Shown here in pieces: positions 16,975 through 25,910 of a DNA stretch of 64,000 nt. The translations under genes and the position numbers were made by a program. The notes beneath the pieces were generated by a model that saw only the letters and a list, made by a program, of their open reading frames with translations, did not search any database and was not told the DNA's origin. Source of the stretch: an uncultured Prevotella sp. (GTDB taxonomy: Bacteria; Bacteroidota; Bacteroidia; Bacteroidales; Bacteroidaceae); NCBI GenBank assembly GCA_937907705.1, contig CALCVP010000083.1, positions 62,001-126,000 of the forward strand, given 5' to 3'. Every line of letters begins with the position of its first letter. Position 1 is the first letter of the stretch.

Positions 16975-18807
16975 ATGCAAGCAATAATATTGGCGGCTGG
17001 CATGGGCCGCAGACTCGGTGAATACACAGAAAACAATACCAAATGCATGGTAGAAGTGAATGGTGTGAAACTCATAGACCGCCTCTTGGGGCAACTCGCT
17101 ACATTGCAACTGAACCGCATTGTCATCGTGGTAGGCTACAAAGGGCAACAACTCAAAGAGTATATAAACGCCAACTACCAAGGAAAACTCAACATAGAGT
17201 TTGTGGATAACCCTGTTTACGACAAGACAAACAACATCTACTCGCTGTCATTGGCAAAGAAACAGCTGCTTGAAGACGACACGCTGCTGATAGAATCAGA
17301 CCTTATCTTCTCTGACAAACTGTTCCACATGATTGTCAACAACCCTTTTCCCAACCTCGCACTCGTGGCAAAATACGAGTCATGGATGGACGGAACAATG
17401 GTTACTATCGACAAAGACAACAACATAGTCAACTTTGTGCCCAAGCAAGCGTTTAGCTATGACGACATCGACATGTACTACAAGACGGTCAATATCTATA
17501 AGTTCAGCCGTGAGTTCTCGTGTCATAAGTATGTTCCTTTTCTCGATGCGTACTGCACTGCCTTGGGAAACAATGAATATTATGAACAAGTGTTGAGAGT
17601 CATTACGCTGCTCGACAATGCCAACCTCAAGGCTCTGCCCATCGGAAACGAGAAGTGGTATGAAATAGATGATGTGCAAGACCTTGACATTGCCGAAACT
17701 ATCTTTGCACAAGGAGATGAAATGTTGCACCGGTTTAACTACCGGTATGGAGGGCATTGGCGCTTTCCAAAGATGCTCGACTTCTGCTATTTGGTCAATC
17801 CTTACTTCCCTACGCCACGCATGAAGGCTGAACTAAAGGCCAACTTCGACACCTTGATGACTGAATATCCGTCGGGCATGTATGTCAACTCGCTATTGGC
17901 AGGCAAGTATTTCGGTGTGAAACAAAAGTTTATCGTGGTGGGAAACGGTGCCGCAGAGCTTATCAAGAGCCTCATGGAGCACTGTCAAGGCTACACGGGA
18001 GTGGTCTATCCCACCTTTGAAGAGTATCCACACAGACTGCCAAAAGAGCGCATTGTAAGCTTTGTTCCACAAAACGATAACCTCGGTTACACCGCCGCCG
18101 ACTTGAAAGACTTCTTTGCCAACAAGCAGATTGATACGCTATTGCTGATTAATCCAGACAATCCATCGGGCAATTTCATACCTGTCCAGGATGTAATAGA
18201 CTTGTGCCAGTGGTGCCAACAGCACCATATAAGGTTAGTGGTAGACGAGTCGTTTGTTGACTTTAGCGAGAACTTCGAGCGCAACTCTTTGCTACACAAC
18301 CAGATCTTGACCAGCTATCCCAATCTCGTTGTGGTGAAAAGCATCAGCAAATCTTATGGTGTACCAGGCTTGAGACTGGGAATCTTGGCGTCAGCTGATG
18401 AGCAACTGATAGCATACATCAAGAAAAACATAGCCATTTGGAATATCAACTCGTTTGGTGAATACTACATGCAGATATTCAATAAATACCAAAACGATTA
18501 CCGAAAGGCCTGTTATCAGTTTATAGCAGAGCGCGACCGCTTTGGCAAATTGCTTGCAGAAATACCTTATCTGAGGGTTCTTCCGTCGCAAGCAAACTAC
18601 TTCTGCTGCGAAATAACAAGCAAGTTTACCTCTCATGAGCTGTCTCTCATCTTGCTGGACCGCTTCAACATCATGATAAAAGACTGCGATTCAAAGACTG
18701 CCTTGAAGGGACGCAACTTCATTCGCGTATCAGTAAGAGACACACAAGACAACAACACGCTGATAGAAGCACTCAAAGAGCTGGACAAGCAGAAAGCTAT
18801 CCAATAA
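16975..18807 (+). CDS. Fused nucleotidyltransferase and PLP-dependent enzyme
   Basis: A 610-residue two-domain protein. Residues 1-240 are a sugar/choline-phosphate-type nucleotidyltransferase (LAAGMGRRLGEYTENNTKCM; metal Asp in LLIESDLIFSD), like LicC or PntC cytidylyltransferases. Residues about 260-610 are a fold-type I PLP enzyme of the HisC/CobD group: NPDNPSGNF, VVDESFVDF, Schiff-base Lys in SISKSYGVPGLRLG near residue 458. Comparable pairs act in activating amino-phosphonate head groups (PntC) or making ethanolamine- or serinol-phosphate in Campylobacter capsules. I infer synthesis of a CDP-activated amino-alcohol phosphate, perhaps for the LicD protein. The start at 16975 is set by the family and the promoter. 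Confidence 0.88.
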   Translation: MQAIILAAGMGRRLGEYTENNTKCMVEVNGVKLIDRLLGQLATLQLNRIVIVVGYKGQQLKEYINANYQGKLNIEFVDNPVYDKTNNIYSLSLAKKQLLEDDTLLIESDLIFSDKLFHMIVNNPFPNLALVAKYESWMDGTMVTIDKDNNIVNFVPKQAFSYDDIDMYYKTVNIYKFSREFSCHKYVPFLDAYCTALGNNEYYEQVLRVITLLDNANLKALPIGNEKWYEIDDVQDLDIAETIFAQGDEMLHRFNYRYGGHWRFPKMLDFCYLVNPYFPTPRMKAELKANFDTLMTEYPSGMYVNSLLAGKYFGVKQKFIVVGNGAAELIKSLMEHCQGYTGVVYPTFEEYPHRLPKERIVSFVPQNDNLGYTAADLKDFFANKQIDTLLLINPDNPSGNFIPVQDVIDLCQWCQQHHIRLVVDESFVDFSENFERNSLLHNQILTSYPNLVVVKSISKSYGVPGLRLGILASADEQLIAYIKKNIAIWNINSFGEYYMQIFNKYQNDYRKACYQFIAERDRFGKLLAEIPYLRVLPSQANYFCCEITSKFTSHELSLILLDRFNIMIKDCDSKTALKGRNFIRVSVRDTQDNNTLIEALKELDKQKAIQ

Positions 18808-18831
18808 AGGAACCATAGATATAGAGCATAG

Positions 18832-18870
18832 AAAAGGCACATTCCTCCAACTGAAGAATGTGCCTTTTTT
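18832..18870. terminator. Shared terminator between fusion gene and korB
   Basis: Arms 18832-18844 and 18856-18868 form a perfect 13-bp stem flanked by A and T runs. It lies between convergent genes and is functional in both directions. Confidence 0.8.
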
Positions 18871-18938
18871 ATGTCATCAGACTGTTCATCCAACTTTAGC
18901 AATACGTGTCGAGGGCTATTGAAGTACAAAAGAATGGG

Positions 18939-19943
18939 CTATTTCACCTCCCATATATCATTTGTTTCCAGCAATTCGCTGAAATTATGATACTTCTTCT
19001 GCTGCTTTACCTCTTCTATCTGCTCATGAACAGCATCATTGTAGGTAGGTGCTTCCACGTCGCGGATTACTCCGAGGGCCACAGGAAAACCGTGTTCGTT
19101 GTCCATCATGGCCAATTTTAGCTGCAATGTATCGTCTTCGCAGTGTGCATCATGCACGAGAATGTCATCGAGTGTTACGCCATTTTCGCCAATCTTGACC
19201 ACCTTTAGGCCGAAACCTTCCTGCACAAGGCCGTATTCATTGTTCTCGCCGAATACCAATGGCTGTCCATGACGCACGTAAATGGCATTTTTCTTGCGGC
19301 CGTCGGCCTTATAGATAGGGTCATAGGCACCGTTGTTAAAGATGACACAGTTCTGCAATATCTCGCAAACGGATGCCCCTTTGTGGTGATAGGCTGCCTT
19401 CAACACCTCTACCGTGCCTGGCGAGTCGGTAGCTACGGCACGGGCAAAGAAATGTCCGCGGGCACCAAAACACAACTCAGCGGGGCGGAACGGGTCTTCC
19501 ACTGTGCCGTAAGGAGATGACTTGCTGACGAAGCCTCGTGGCGATGTAGGTGAGTATTGGCCCTTGGTAAGGCCATAGATACGGTTGTTCAGCAGTATCA
19601 TGTTGAGGTCTATATTGCGGCGCATGGCATGAATAAAGTGGTTACCGCCTATGGCCAAGCCATCGCCGTCGCCACTAATCTGCCAAATGGTAAGGTCTGG
19701 ATTGGCCACCTTTGCACCCGTAGCAATGGCTGCGGCGCGTCCATGTATGGTCTGCATAGCGTAAGTATTCACATAATAAGGCAAGCGGCTGGAGCATCCT
19801 ATGCCTGAAATCACTGCCGTCTGATAAGGCGGTACGCCTATTTCTGCCATGGCTTTGTGCAGCGAAGCCAAAAAGAAATGGTCGCCACAACCGGGACACC
19901 AGCGTGGCTGTCCCTTCTTGTAATCTTGTGCTGTATATGTCAT
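18939..19943 (-). CDS. korB: 2-Oxoacid:ferredoxin oxidoreductase, beta subunit
   Basis: A 334-residue TPP-binding subunit of an anaerobic 2-oxoacid (probably 2-oxoglutarate) oxidoreductase that decarboxylates the oxoacid to its acyl-CoA and reduces ferredoxin. Seen: cysteine motif WCPGCGDH near the N-terminus and TPP/Mg motif GDGDGLAIGGNH near residues 110-121. It follows korA by 17 bases and is cotranscribed with it. The assignment to 2-oxoglutarate rather than other oxoacids rests on the KorAB-type subunit layout. Confidence 0.93.
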   Translation of the reverse strand: MTYTAQDYKKGQPRWCPGCGDHFFLASLHKAMAEIGVPPYQTAVISGIGCSSRLPYYVNTYAMQTIHGRAAAIATGAKVANPDLTIWQISGDGDGLAIGGNHFIHAMRRNIDLNMILLNNRIYGLTKGQYSPTSPRGFVSKSSPYGTVEDPFRPAELCFGARGHFFARAVATDSPGTVEVLKAAYHHKGASVCEILQNCVIFNNGAYDPIYKADGRKKNAIYVRHGQPLVFGENNEYGLVQEGFGLKVVKIGENGVTLDDILVHDAHCEDDTLQLKLAMMDNEHGFPVALGVIRDVEAPTYNDAVHEQIEEVKQQKKYHNFSELLETNDIWEVK

Positions 19944-19960
19944 TGTTGATGTTTCTTAGT

Positions 19961-21814
19961 TTATTTGTTCTCCAATATCTTTTCCATGTTCTCCACCAAT
20001 TCGGCAACCACGAAGGGTTGTCCTTTTACTTGGTTGAACTGGTAGGGCACAAAGCCATCCACCTTCATGCGGAGATAACCTGCAAATTGTCCGAGATTCT
20101 GCTCTGCCACCACTACTTTCTTGTAGCGTTTCAGCACCTCGGCGGTGTTGGCTGGCAATGGATTGATAAAGCTGAAATGAGCTTGTGCCACCTTGTGTCC
20201 TCTTGCTCTGAGCTCTTCCATTGCGGCATGAAGGTGCCCATAGGTACCTCCAAAGCCCACGACAAGCAGTTCTGCATCATCTGCATCGCCCTGTACCTCA
20301 ACATTTGGTACCGGGATGCGTGCCACTTTCTCTGCTCTGAGGCGGCACATGCGGTCATGATTTTCAGGATTCGTAGAGATAGCGCCTGTTGTTCCATCCT
20401 TTTCAAGACCTCCAAGAATGTGTGTATAGCCTTCCGTTCCGGGTATAGCCCAATAGCGTGCCCCTGTTTCCGGGTCGCGTTCATAAGGTGTATAGTGGTC
20501 TTTTTGTGCCTCAGTAGCGTAGTGTGGGTGTATTTCGGGCAACTCGTTGATATTTGGTAGCTTCCATGCTGCTGAGCCGTTGGCCACGAAAGCATCTGTA
20601 AGCAGCACTACCGGAGTAAGATGTTCCAACGCCATCTTGGCGGCAGCATACACTGCATCGAAACAATCGGTAGGGCTGGTTGCGGCTATTACAGGCATGG
20701 GAGATTCGCCATTACGCCCATAGAGCACTTGAAGCAGGTCTGTCTGCTCGCTTTTGGTAGGAAGACCTGTGGAGGGTCCACCACGCTGCACATCGACAAT
20801 AACCAGTGGAAGCTCGTCAATGACAGCCAAATTGATAGCCTCTGACTTCAAGCAAATACCCGGTCCTGAGGTGGAAGTGGCTGCCAATGCACCGGCAAAC
20901 GAAGCTCCTATGGCACTGGCACAACCCGAAATCTCGTCTTCACACTGTACGGTGATAACGCCACACGACTTGTGCTTGGCCAACTCATGCAGCACATCAG
21001 TAGCCGGGGTGATAGGGTAAGAGCCTAAATAGAGCTGCAAGCCTGCACGCTCTGCTGCTGCTATCAGTCCGTAGGCAGTGGCCTTATTGCCGGTAATGTC
21101 CATATATCGACCCTTTATCTTGGTCTTGGACTCTATACGGTAGGTAGCCGGTACACTGGCATGTACGTTGTGTCCATAGTCATAGCCGGCATTCACCACC
21201 TTGATATTGTTTTCAGCAACAGCAGGTTTCTTGGCAAACTTCTCTCGCAGGAAGTTTGCCACAAGCTGCAAGTCGCGGTTAAACAGCCAGCATACCAAGC
21301 CCAATGCAAACATGTTGCGGCACTTGAGTATGCTCTTGTTGTCCATACCGCTGTCTTTCAGGCAAGCCTTTACCATCTGTGTGATAGGGCAAGCCACTAC
21401 CCTGTCGGGGTCGATACCCAGTTCGCCCAAATAATCTTCAGTGGAAAATTCTGCCTTCTCCAGGTCTTTCTTGCCAAAGCTGTCTGTATCAATGATAATG
21501 GTTGCCTGTGGCTTGGCAAAACGGTATTGGGTCTTGAGGGCTGCCGCATTCATGGCGACCAGCACATCGCACTGGTCGCCTGGCGTGAACACCTTGCCTT
21601 GACCTATATGAACTTGAAAGCCCGACACACCTGTCAACGAGCCTTGCGGGGCGCGTATATCGGCCGGATAGTCGGGAAATGTAGATATACCGTTGCCGAT
21701 AGTGGCCGATACTGTAGAGAAAATGTTACCTGCCAGCTGCATACCGTCGCCAGAGTCGCCGGAAAAGCGCACTACAACATGGTCCAGCTCTTTTACTTCC
21801 AATTCTTCTGCCAT
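19961..21814 (-). CDS. korA: 2-Oxoacid:ferredoxin oxidoreductase, fused gamma-alpha subunit
   Basis: A 617-residue subunit. Residues 1-200 are the gamma domain (VVRFSGDSGDGMQLAGNI). The rest is the alpha (pyrimidine-binding) and transketolase C-terminal region, with YPITPATDVLHELAK, DEISGCASAIGASFAGALAA and TSTSGPG, followed by GFGGTYGHLHAA. This gamma-alpha fusion is normal for KorA. It supplies reductant and succinyl-CoA in the branched TCA cycle of anaerobes. The promoter is at 22011-22041, and a hairpin sits in the 190-base leader. Confidence 0.94.
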   Translation of the reverse strand: MAEELEVKELDHVVVRFSGDSGDGMQLAGNIFSTVSATIGNGISTFPDYPADIRAPQGSLTGVSGFQVHIGQGKVFTPGDQCDVLVAMNAAALKTQYRFAKPQATIIIDTDSFGKKDLEKAEFSTEDYLGELGIDPDRVVACPITQMVKACLKDSGMDNKSILKCRNMFALGLVCWLFNRDLQLVANFLREKFAKKPAVAENNIKVVNAGYDYGHNVHASVPATYRIESKTKIKGRYMDITGNKATAYGLIAAAERAGLQLYLGSYPITPATDVLHELAKHKSCGVITVQCEDEISGCASAIGASFAGALAATSTSGPGICLKSEAINLAVIDELPLVIVDVQRGGPSTGLPTKSEQTDLLQVLYGRNGESPMPVIAATSPTDCFDAVYAAAKMALEHLTPVVLLTDAFVANGSAAWKLPNINELPEIHPHYATEAQKDHYTPYERDPETGARYWAIPGTEGYTHILGGLEKDGTTGAISTNPENHDRMCRLRAEKVARIPVPNVEVQGDADDAELLVVGFGGTYGHLHAAMEELRARGHKVAQAHFSFINPLPANTAEVLKRYKKVVVAEQNLGQFAGYLRMKVDGFVPYQFNQVKGQPFVVAELVENMEKILENK

Positions 21815-22010
21815 AAATAAAATTCTTTTTGGTCAGCCCGTAGGCTCTGTGTTTTTATACTTTCAACAGCCACAACAGGCTGTGCTGTCTGTGGCTATCA
21901 TCATAATTGTTACCGGTTGTTTTTACTTTATCTGTATTGCAAATACATGGTTATACAGCAAAGGTCATTTGCCGGCTCTAACTCTCCATCATTGCAATAC
22001 TTTATACATG

Positions 22011-22041
22011 CAAAGGTCGTAAAGTTTATTGATATAGCAAA
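22011..22041 (-). promoter_or_regulatory. korAB promoter
   Basis: -33 TTTG (22038-22041), a 19-base spacer and GACCTTTG (22011-22018), one mismatch from TAnnTTTG, on the minus strand. Confidence 0.6.
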
Positions 22042-22323
22042 ATGTTTTGCTATAAATATTTTGTTTTTTGCTACAAAATAGCAGAATTTGCACTATTTAG
22101 GTTACAATTAATATATAATTACCGTGTAATTATTAACTAAACAGAACAGCAATACCACTGAACCTGACATTCTGTTGTGTGTGTGCGAACCACAAGTGAA
22201 CATCTGATATTCTACACAAATGGTGTACAGAAGCACCTGTTATCATGATATAATACAATGCGTGATACACTAACAAGACGAGATATAAACCTACTGTGAG
22301 AAAGGCAAGAAAAAAGCTGTCAT

Positions 22324-22430
22324 GCAAGAGCACTGCAATCGGCTTGCAAGAGCAGTGCTATCGGGAGCCAAGAGCACTGCAAACGGAATGTAATAACAAT
22401 GCAATCAGAAGCCGATTGCACTGCTCTTGC
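22324..22430. repeat. 22-bp phased dyad array C (5 dyads)
   Basis: Cores at 22330, 22352, 22374, 22396 (degenerate, ACAATGC) and 22418. The length is 107 bp. The two ends are inverted copies: 22323-22344 and 22410-22431 pair over 22 bp with one mismatch. The context is tandem minus-strand genes. Confidence 0.88.
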
Positions 22431-22455
22431 AAATAACATCGACACCATGTGCCAA

Positions 22456-22498
22456 CAAAAAAGCGATGCAGCATTGTTGTATAACAACACTACATCGC
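22456..22498 (-). terminator. Terminator of the opine-dehydrogenase-like gene
   Basis: Stem GCGATG/CATCGC (22463-22468 with 22493-22498), extended inward by TTGTTGT/ACAACA with a small bulge. A T run follows on the minus strand. Confidence 0.65.
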
Positions 22499-22529
22499 CC
22501 TGTACTTTCAAAACAGCTGCTGAAGACAG

Positions 22530-23546
22530 CTACTGCTGAGCCTGCTGAAGCATAGCGGTGCCCCACCGGTAGACCTCATCTATGATGGGCACAGCAAGCC
22601 CCCTGTTGTGTGCCAAGCGGTGAACAATGCCCAAGCCATAAGGAAAATCTTCGGTAAAATAACGGCTCTTGAAATCGGGTATATAGCCACCTTTCACCTT
22701 CAGCATAGGTGCCTTGATGCCTTGAAACGCCTTAATGGAGCAGAGCTTGTCGGTAAGCGACAAGGCATCATGACTCTCATAATAGTCAAGCACCGTAGGT
22801 ATGCTGCCTTCTCTGACGGGCAATTTATGAAGCAAGAGCTGAAACTCGCGGTCCAAAGCCATATAAAGTGCCGATGCCTCTACGGTCCAATCCTCATAGA
22901 AGTAAGGGCGCTCGCCATACACCGTTCCCTCTTGCCACTTGCGCCACAGGGTGTAAAGACGCGACGGGTGCAGCAGAGGGTTGCTGTTGGTAAGGCTGGC
23001 TTCGTAATAGTTGGCCAGCAGTTCGGTAGGCGTTTTGAGCATCTGCTCTATCTGCCGGCGCACCTGCTCTTTCTGTTCGCACCGTTCTATCGCCACACTG
23101 ACCGAGGCTTTATAGCCCAATAGGGACGCCTCTTGGCCGTAACTCACCAATCGCGAGATGAAGGGAACGCGCTGAAATCCAAACAGCGGCTGCGTCTGTG
23201 GCAGCTTGTCGATAGCTTGAAAGAAGAAACCTGTGCTCGACACGATGCTGCCTACCAATGTATCAGGGCGCAAGGCAGGGGCTATGCGGTCCAACTCGGC
23301 TGCTATGGCAAAGCCCGGCAAGCACAACAGCACCATGTCGGCATCTGCCAAAACCTCCTGTGGCTGGTCTGACACACACACCAACCGCCCTTGCAGCTTC
23401 TTGCCCTCAGGCGTATTGATAACCAAGGTGCGCCGCCAGCGCTCAGGACTACGGGTCAGCACACTCACACGATGACTGCTGGTGGCAGCCAAGAAGCCTG
23501 ACACTACATGGCCTAAATTGCCACCTCCACATATACAAATGTTCAT
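22530..23546 (-). CDS. NAD(P)-dependent dehydrogenase, opine/nopaline type
   Basis: A 338-residue protein with an N-terminal Rossmann domain (CICGGGNLGHVVSGFLAA, a GxGxxG variant), ADMVLLCLPGFAIAAEL, and a helical C-terminal domain with the family pattern LTNSNPLLHPSRLYTLW (histidine in the active site). This is the NAD/NADP octopine/nopaline dehydrogenase family, which reductively joins an amino acid and an oxoacid. The true substrates are unknown. Downstream of nadD on the same strand with a 47-base gap. No opine transport genes are nearby. Confidence 0.85.
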   Translation of the reverse strand: MNICICGGGNLGHVVSGFLAATSSHRVSVLTRSPERWRRTLVINTPEGKKLQGRLVCVSDQPQEVLADADMVLLCLPGFAIAAELDRIAPALRPDTLVGSIVSSTGFFFQAIDKLPQTQPLFGFQRVPFISRLVSYGQEASLLGYKASVSVAIERCEQKEQVRRQIEQMLKTPTELLANYYEASLTNSNPLLHPSRLYTLWRKWQEGTVYGERPYFYEDWTVEASALYMALDREFQLLLHKLPVREGSIPTVLDYYESHDALSLTDKLCSIKAFQGIKAPMLKVKGGYIPDFKSRYFTEDFPYGLGIVHRLAHNRGLAVPIIDEVYRWGTAMLQQAQQ

Positions 23547-23593
23547 AGTTAAATCTGTATTCTAAAGAATTGGGGTTAAAACATTGCCTCGCT

Positions 23594-24172
23594 TCAAGGC
23601 TCATACAAGCGGTGCTGCCGTATAAACCGCTCCACCGCCGGAGGCACCAAATCGCCGATAGGCTGCCGATGCGCTATACGCTGGCGCACCATGGTGCTGC
23701 TGATGTTGATAAGCTGCGTATCAACCATGCGTACATGGGCAGGAAAGCATGACGGGTCAACAGGCGAACCGCTGCGCGGATAGACACATACAGCATAATG
23801 GTCGAGTATCTCTTGATAGGCATACCAGCGGTCAAAGCAAGCCCAATTGTCGGCACCTATCAGCAAGGTAAAGGCCCGGTCGGGATAATCGGCACTCATG
23901 TGTTGCAAGGTATGCCACATATAAGAAGGGCGAGGCATGCCAAACTCATAGTCTGAGGCTACCAATTGCTTCTCACCTGCCAAAGCCAGCTGCACCATGC
24001 GCAGCCTCAACGCATTGTCGAGCAAGCCCGACTGCTGCTTCAGAGGGTTCTGCGGCGATACCACAAACCACACTTCGTCCAGACCTGCCAGCTGCAACAG
24101 CTGGCGGCCCAAGCTGACATGACCCTTATGGATAGGATTAAACGAACCGCCAAAGATGCCTGTACGTATCAT
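23594..24172 (-). CDS. nadD: Nicotinate-nucleotide adenylyltransferase
   Basis: A 192-residue enzyme that adenylates nicotinate mononucleotide in NAD synthesis. The nucleotidyl-transferase motif GGSFNPIHKGH is at residues 8-18, and the C-terminal ISSTMVRQRI (the ISxTxxR motif) is present. It overlaps gmk by 4 bases. The gmk-nadD pairing is common in Bacteroidetes. Confidence 0.95.
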   Translation of the reverse strand: MIRTGIFGGSFNPIHKGHVSLGRQLLQLAGLDEVWFVVSPQNPLKQQSGLLDNALRLRMVQLALAGEKQLVASDYEFGMPRPSYMWHTLQHMSADYPDRAFTLLIGADNWACFDRWYAYQEILDHYAVCVYPRSGSPVDPSCFPAHVRMVDTQLINISSTMVRQRIAHRQPIGDLVPPAVERFIRQHRLYEP

Positions 24173-24738
24173 TGGCCTATAAACCGGCGGACGATGGAAA
24201 GGGCCTCTTGCTCGGCTTTCTCCAAATTGTCATTCACCACTACACGGTCAAACTTGGGAGCAAAAGTAAGTTCAAAAGCGGCACGGTCCAAGCGGTCTTC
24301 TATCACCTCAGGAGCATCGGTGCCACGGCTGGTCAGCCTATGGCGCAGCTCGTCAATAGAAGGTGGCTGTATGAACAGGCTCAAAGCCCTGTCGCCAAAG
24401 TACTGCTTGATGTTGCATCCGCCTTTTACATCCACGTCAAACACCACGTTTTCGCCCTTCTCCAACTGGTTTTCAACCTGCTGCTTCAACGTGCCGTAGA
24501 AGCGATCTTTATAAACTTCTTCATATTCAAGAAACTCATTGTTGGCTATGCGCTGGCGAAACTCGTCGGGTGAAAGGAAGAAATACTCCACGCCATTGCG
24601 CTCGGTGCCCCGCGGCGCACGGCTTGTGCATGATATACTAAATGCCAAATGCAACTCCTTATGCTGCATAAGCCAATTTATAATGGTACTCTTGCCAGTA
24701 CCACTGGGAGCTGAAAAGATAATCAGTTTGCCTTTCAT
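24169..24738 (-). CDS. gmk: Guanylate kinase
   Basis: A 189-residue cytosolic kinase that phosphorylates GMP to GDP. P-loop SAPSGTGKST is near residues 8-17, the GMP-binding SCTSRAPRGTERNGVEYFFL follows, then DVDVKGGCNIK. The start at 24738 (MKGKLIIFSAPSG) fits the family; a 20-residue upstream extension to 24798 is not expected. A terminator-like hairpin separates it from yicC, so it may have its own promoter. Confidence 0.96.
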   Translation of the reverse strand: MKGKLIIFSAPSGTGKSTIINWLMQHKELHLAFSISCTSRAPRGTERNGVEYFFLSPDEFRQRIANNEFLEYEEVYKDRFYGTLKQQVENQLEKGENVVFDVDVKGGCNIKQYFGDRALSLFIQPPSIDELRHRLTSRGTDAPEVIEDRLDRAAFELTFAPKFDRVVVNDNLEKAEQEALSIVRRFIGQ

Positions 24739-24885
24739 TGCTGCTAAAATTTTGGATAAAAGCACCCTGCAAAAGGGTACTACAATGGTAGAAAACAATA
24801 AAACATGCAGGTATCCCGCTGCAATTCGTCAACAACTGCATGCACCTGCGGCGGCGATAGCCCTTCCATATCGAGACTACAGCCT

Positions 24886-24938
24886 ATAAAAAAGGCAGAC
24901 ACAGCCATGCCCTTACAGCTTGGATAGCCCTGTCTGCC
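24886..24938 (-). terminator. Terminator after yicC
   Basis: Stem 24894-24901 with 24931-24938 (8 bp, GC-rich). Six T residues follow on the minus strand. Confidence 0.6.
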
Positions 24939-24946
24939 AGTATTAT

Positions 24947-25822
24947 TTAAAGCGCGTTAAGCACTTGTTCCTTGATTTGTTCCAGCTCGTCTTTCATCTT
25001 CACTACAATGTTTTGCATCTCAGCTTGGTTGCTCTTGCTGCCGGTAGTGTTGATTTCGCGCCCCATCTCCTGAGCGATAAAGCCGAGCTTCTTGCCCTGG
25101 CCGATACCGTCTTCCATGGTTTCACGGAAGTATTTCAAGTGATTGGCCAAGCGCTGCTTCTCTTCGTTAATGTCAAGTTTCTCGATATAATAGATAAGCT
25201 CCTGCTCCAAGCGGTTCTTGTCATACTCAATCTCAGGTATATTCTTGAGTCCGTCCACTATTCTTGCACGGATTTTCTCAACCCTTGACTTTTCAAAAGG
25301 TTCAATGCCGGCAAGCAGTTTGCCTATATTGTCAATCTTTTCTGTAAACTTGCGCTGCAAGGCAGCACCCTCTTGACGGCGGAAATCCATCAGCTTGTCA
25401 ATGGCTTCCTGCACCGCCTGACGGGCTACAGCCCACTCCTCGTCGGAGAGTTCCTCCACTTCTGTCTTGTTCATCACGTCAGGCATGCGCAGCAACGTGG
25501 TAAACCAATCCTGAGGTTCCGGTATTCCCGTCTTCTCGGCAATAGCTTTTATTTGGTGATAATAGTTGTCAATAAGTGTTCCATTGATAGGAGTGGCATC
25601 AACAGATGCCTCTTTTTCAATCCATATAGAAAAGTCTACCTTGCCCCTTAAAAGGGCTTTGGCTATCATTTGGCGCATCTCCATCTCCTTCTCACGATAC
25701 AAAGGAGCTATTCGGGTGGACAAATCAAGCGCCTTGCTGTTGAGCGACTTTATCTCAACATTTATTTTCTTTTCCTTAAAGGCTACGACAGATTTTCCGT
25801 AACCAGTCATAGATAGTATCAT
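24947..25822 (-). CDS. YicC-family endoribonuclease
   Basis: A 291-residue cytosolic protein beginning MILSMTGYGKSV, the hallmark of the family. It has VEIKSLNSKALDLSTR and the C-terminal DUF1732 stretch with GFIAQEMGREINTTGSK, which holds conserved acidic/metal-binding residues. YicC proteins were shown in other bacteria to be RNA endonucleases. Divergent from tsaB; upstream of gmk and nadD in the usual order. Confidence 0.93.
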   Translation of the reverse strand: MILSMTGYGKSVVAFKEKKINVEIKSLNSKALDLSTRIAPLYREKEMEMRQMIAKALLRGKVDFSIWIEKEASVDATPINGTLIDNYYHQIKAIAEKTGIPEPQDWFTTLLRMPDVMNKTEVEELSDEEWAVARQAVQEAIDKLMDFRRQEGAALQRKFTEKIDNIGKLLAGIEPFEKSRVEKIRARIVDGLKNIPEIEYDKNRLEQELIYYIEKLDINEEKQRLANHLKYFRETMEDGIGQGKKLGFIAQEMGREINTTGSKSNQAEMQNIVVKMKDELEQIKEQVLNAL

Positions 25823-25845
25823 AATTCTTTGTAGTTAAATTTATG

Positions 25846-25853
25846 CAAAAGTA
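25846..25853 (-). promoter_or_regulatory. Possible yicC -7 element
   Basis: TACTTTTG on the minus strand, 24 bases before the yicC ATG. The -33 is not clear. Confidence 0.4.
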
Positions 25854-25875
25854 CAAATTTATTCGAAAAAAAGCG

Positions 25876-25883
25876 TATTTTTG
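25876..25883 (+). promoter_or_regulatory. Possible tsaB -7 element
   Basis: TATTTTTG on the plus strand, 28 bases before the tsaB ATG. The -33 is not clear. Confidence 0.4.
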
Positions 25884-25910
25884 CATTTTATTTACGGAGA
25901 TATTTTCACT

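Larger units (their letters stand above)
21815..22529. other. Intergenic region upstream of korAB
   Basis: 715 bases without a gene. It holds a leader hairpin (21868-21896: 7-bp AGCCACA/TGTGGCT extended by ACAG/CTGT with one bulge), the korAB promoter, repeat array C and the terminator of the opine-dehydrogenase-like gene. The short frames here have no coding character. Confidence 0.65.

Noticed and set aside
22133..22511. Short minus-strand ORFs of 63-66 residues upstream of korAB
   Set aside because: They overlap array C and a terminator and show no coding character.
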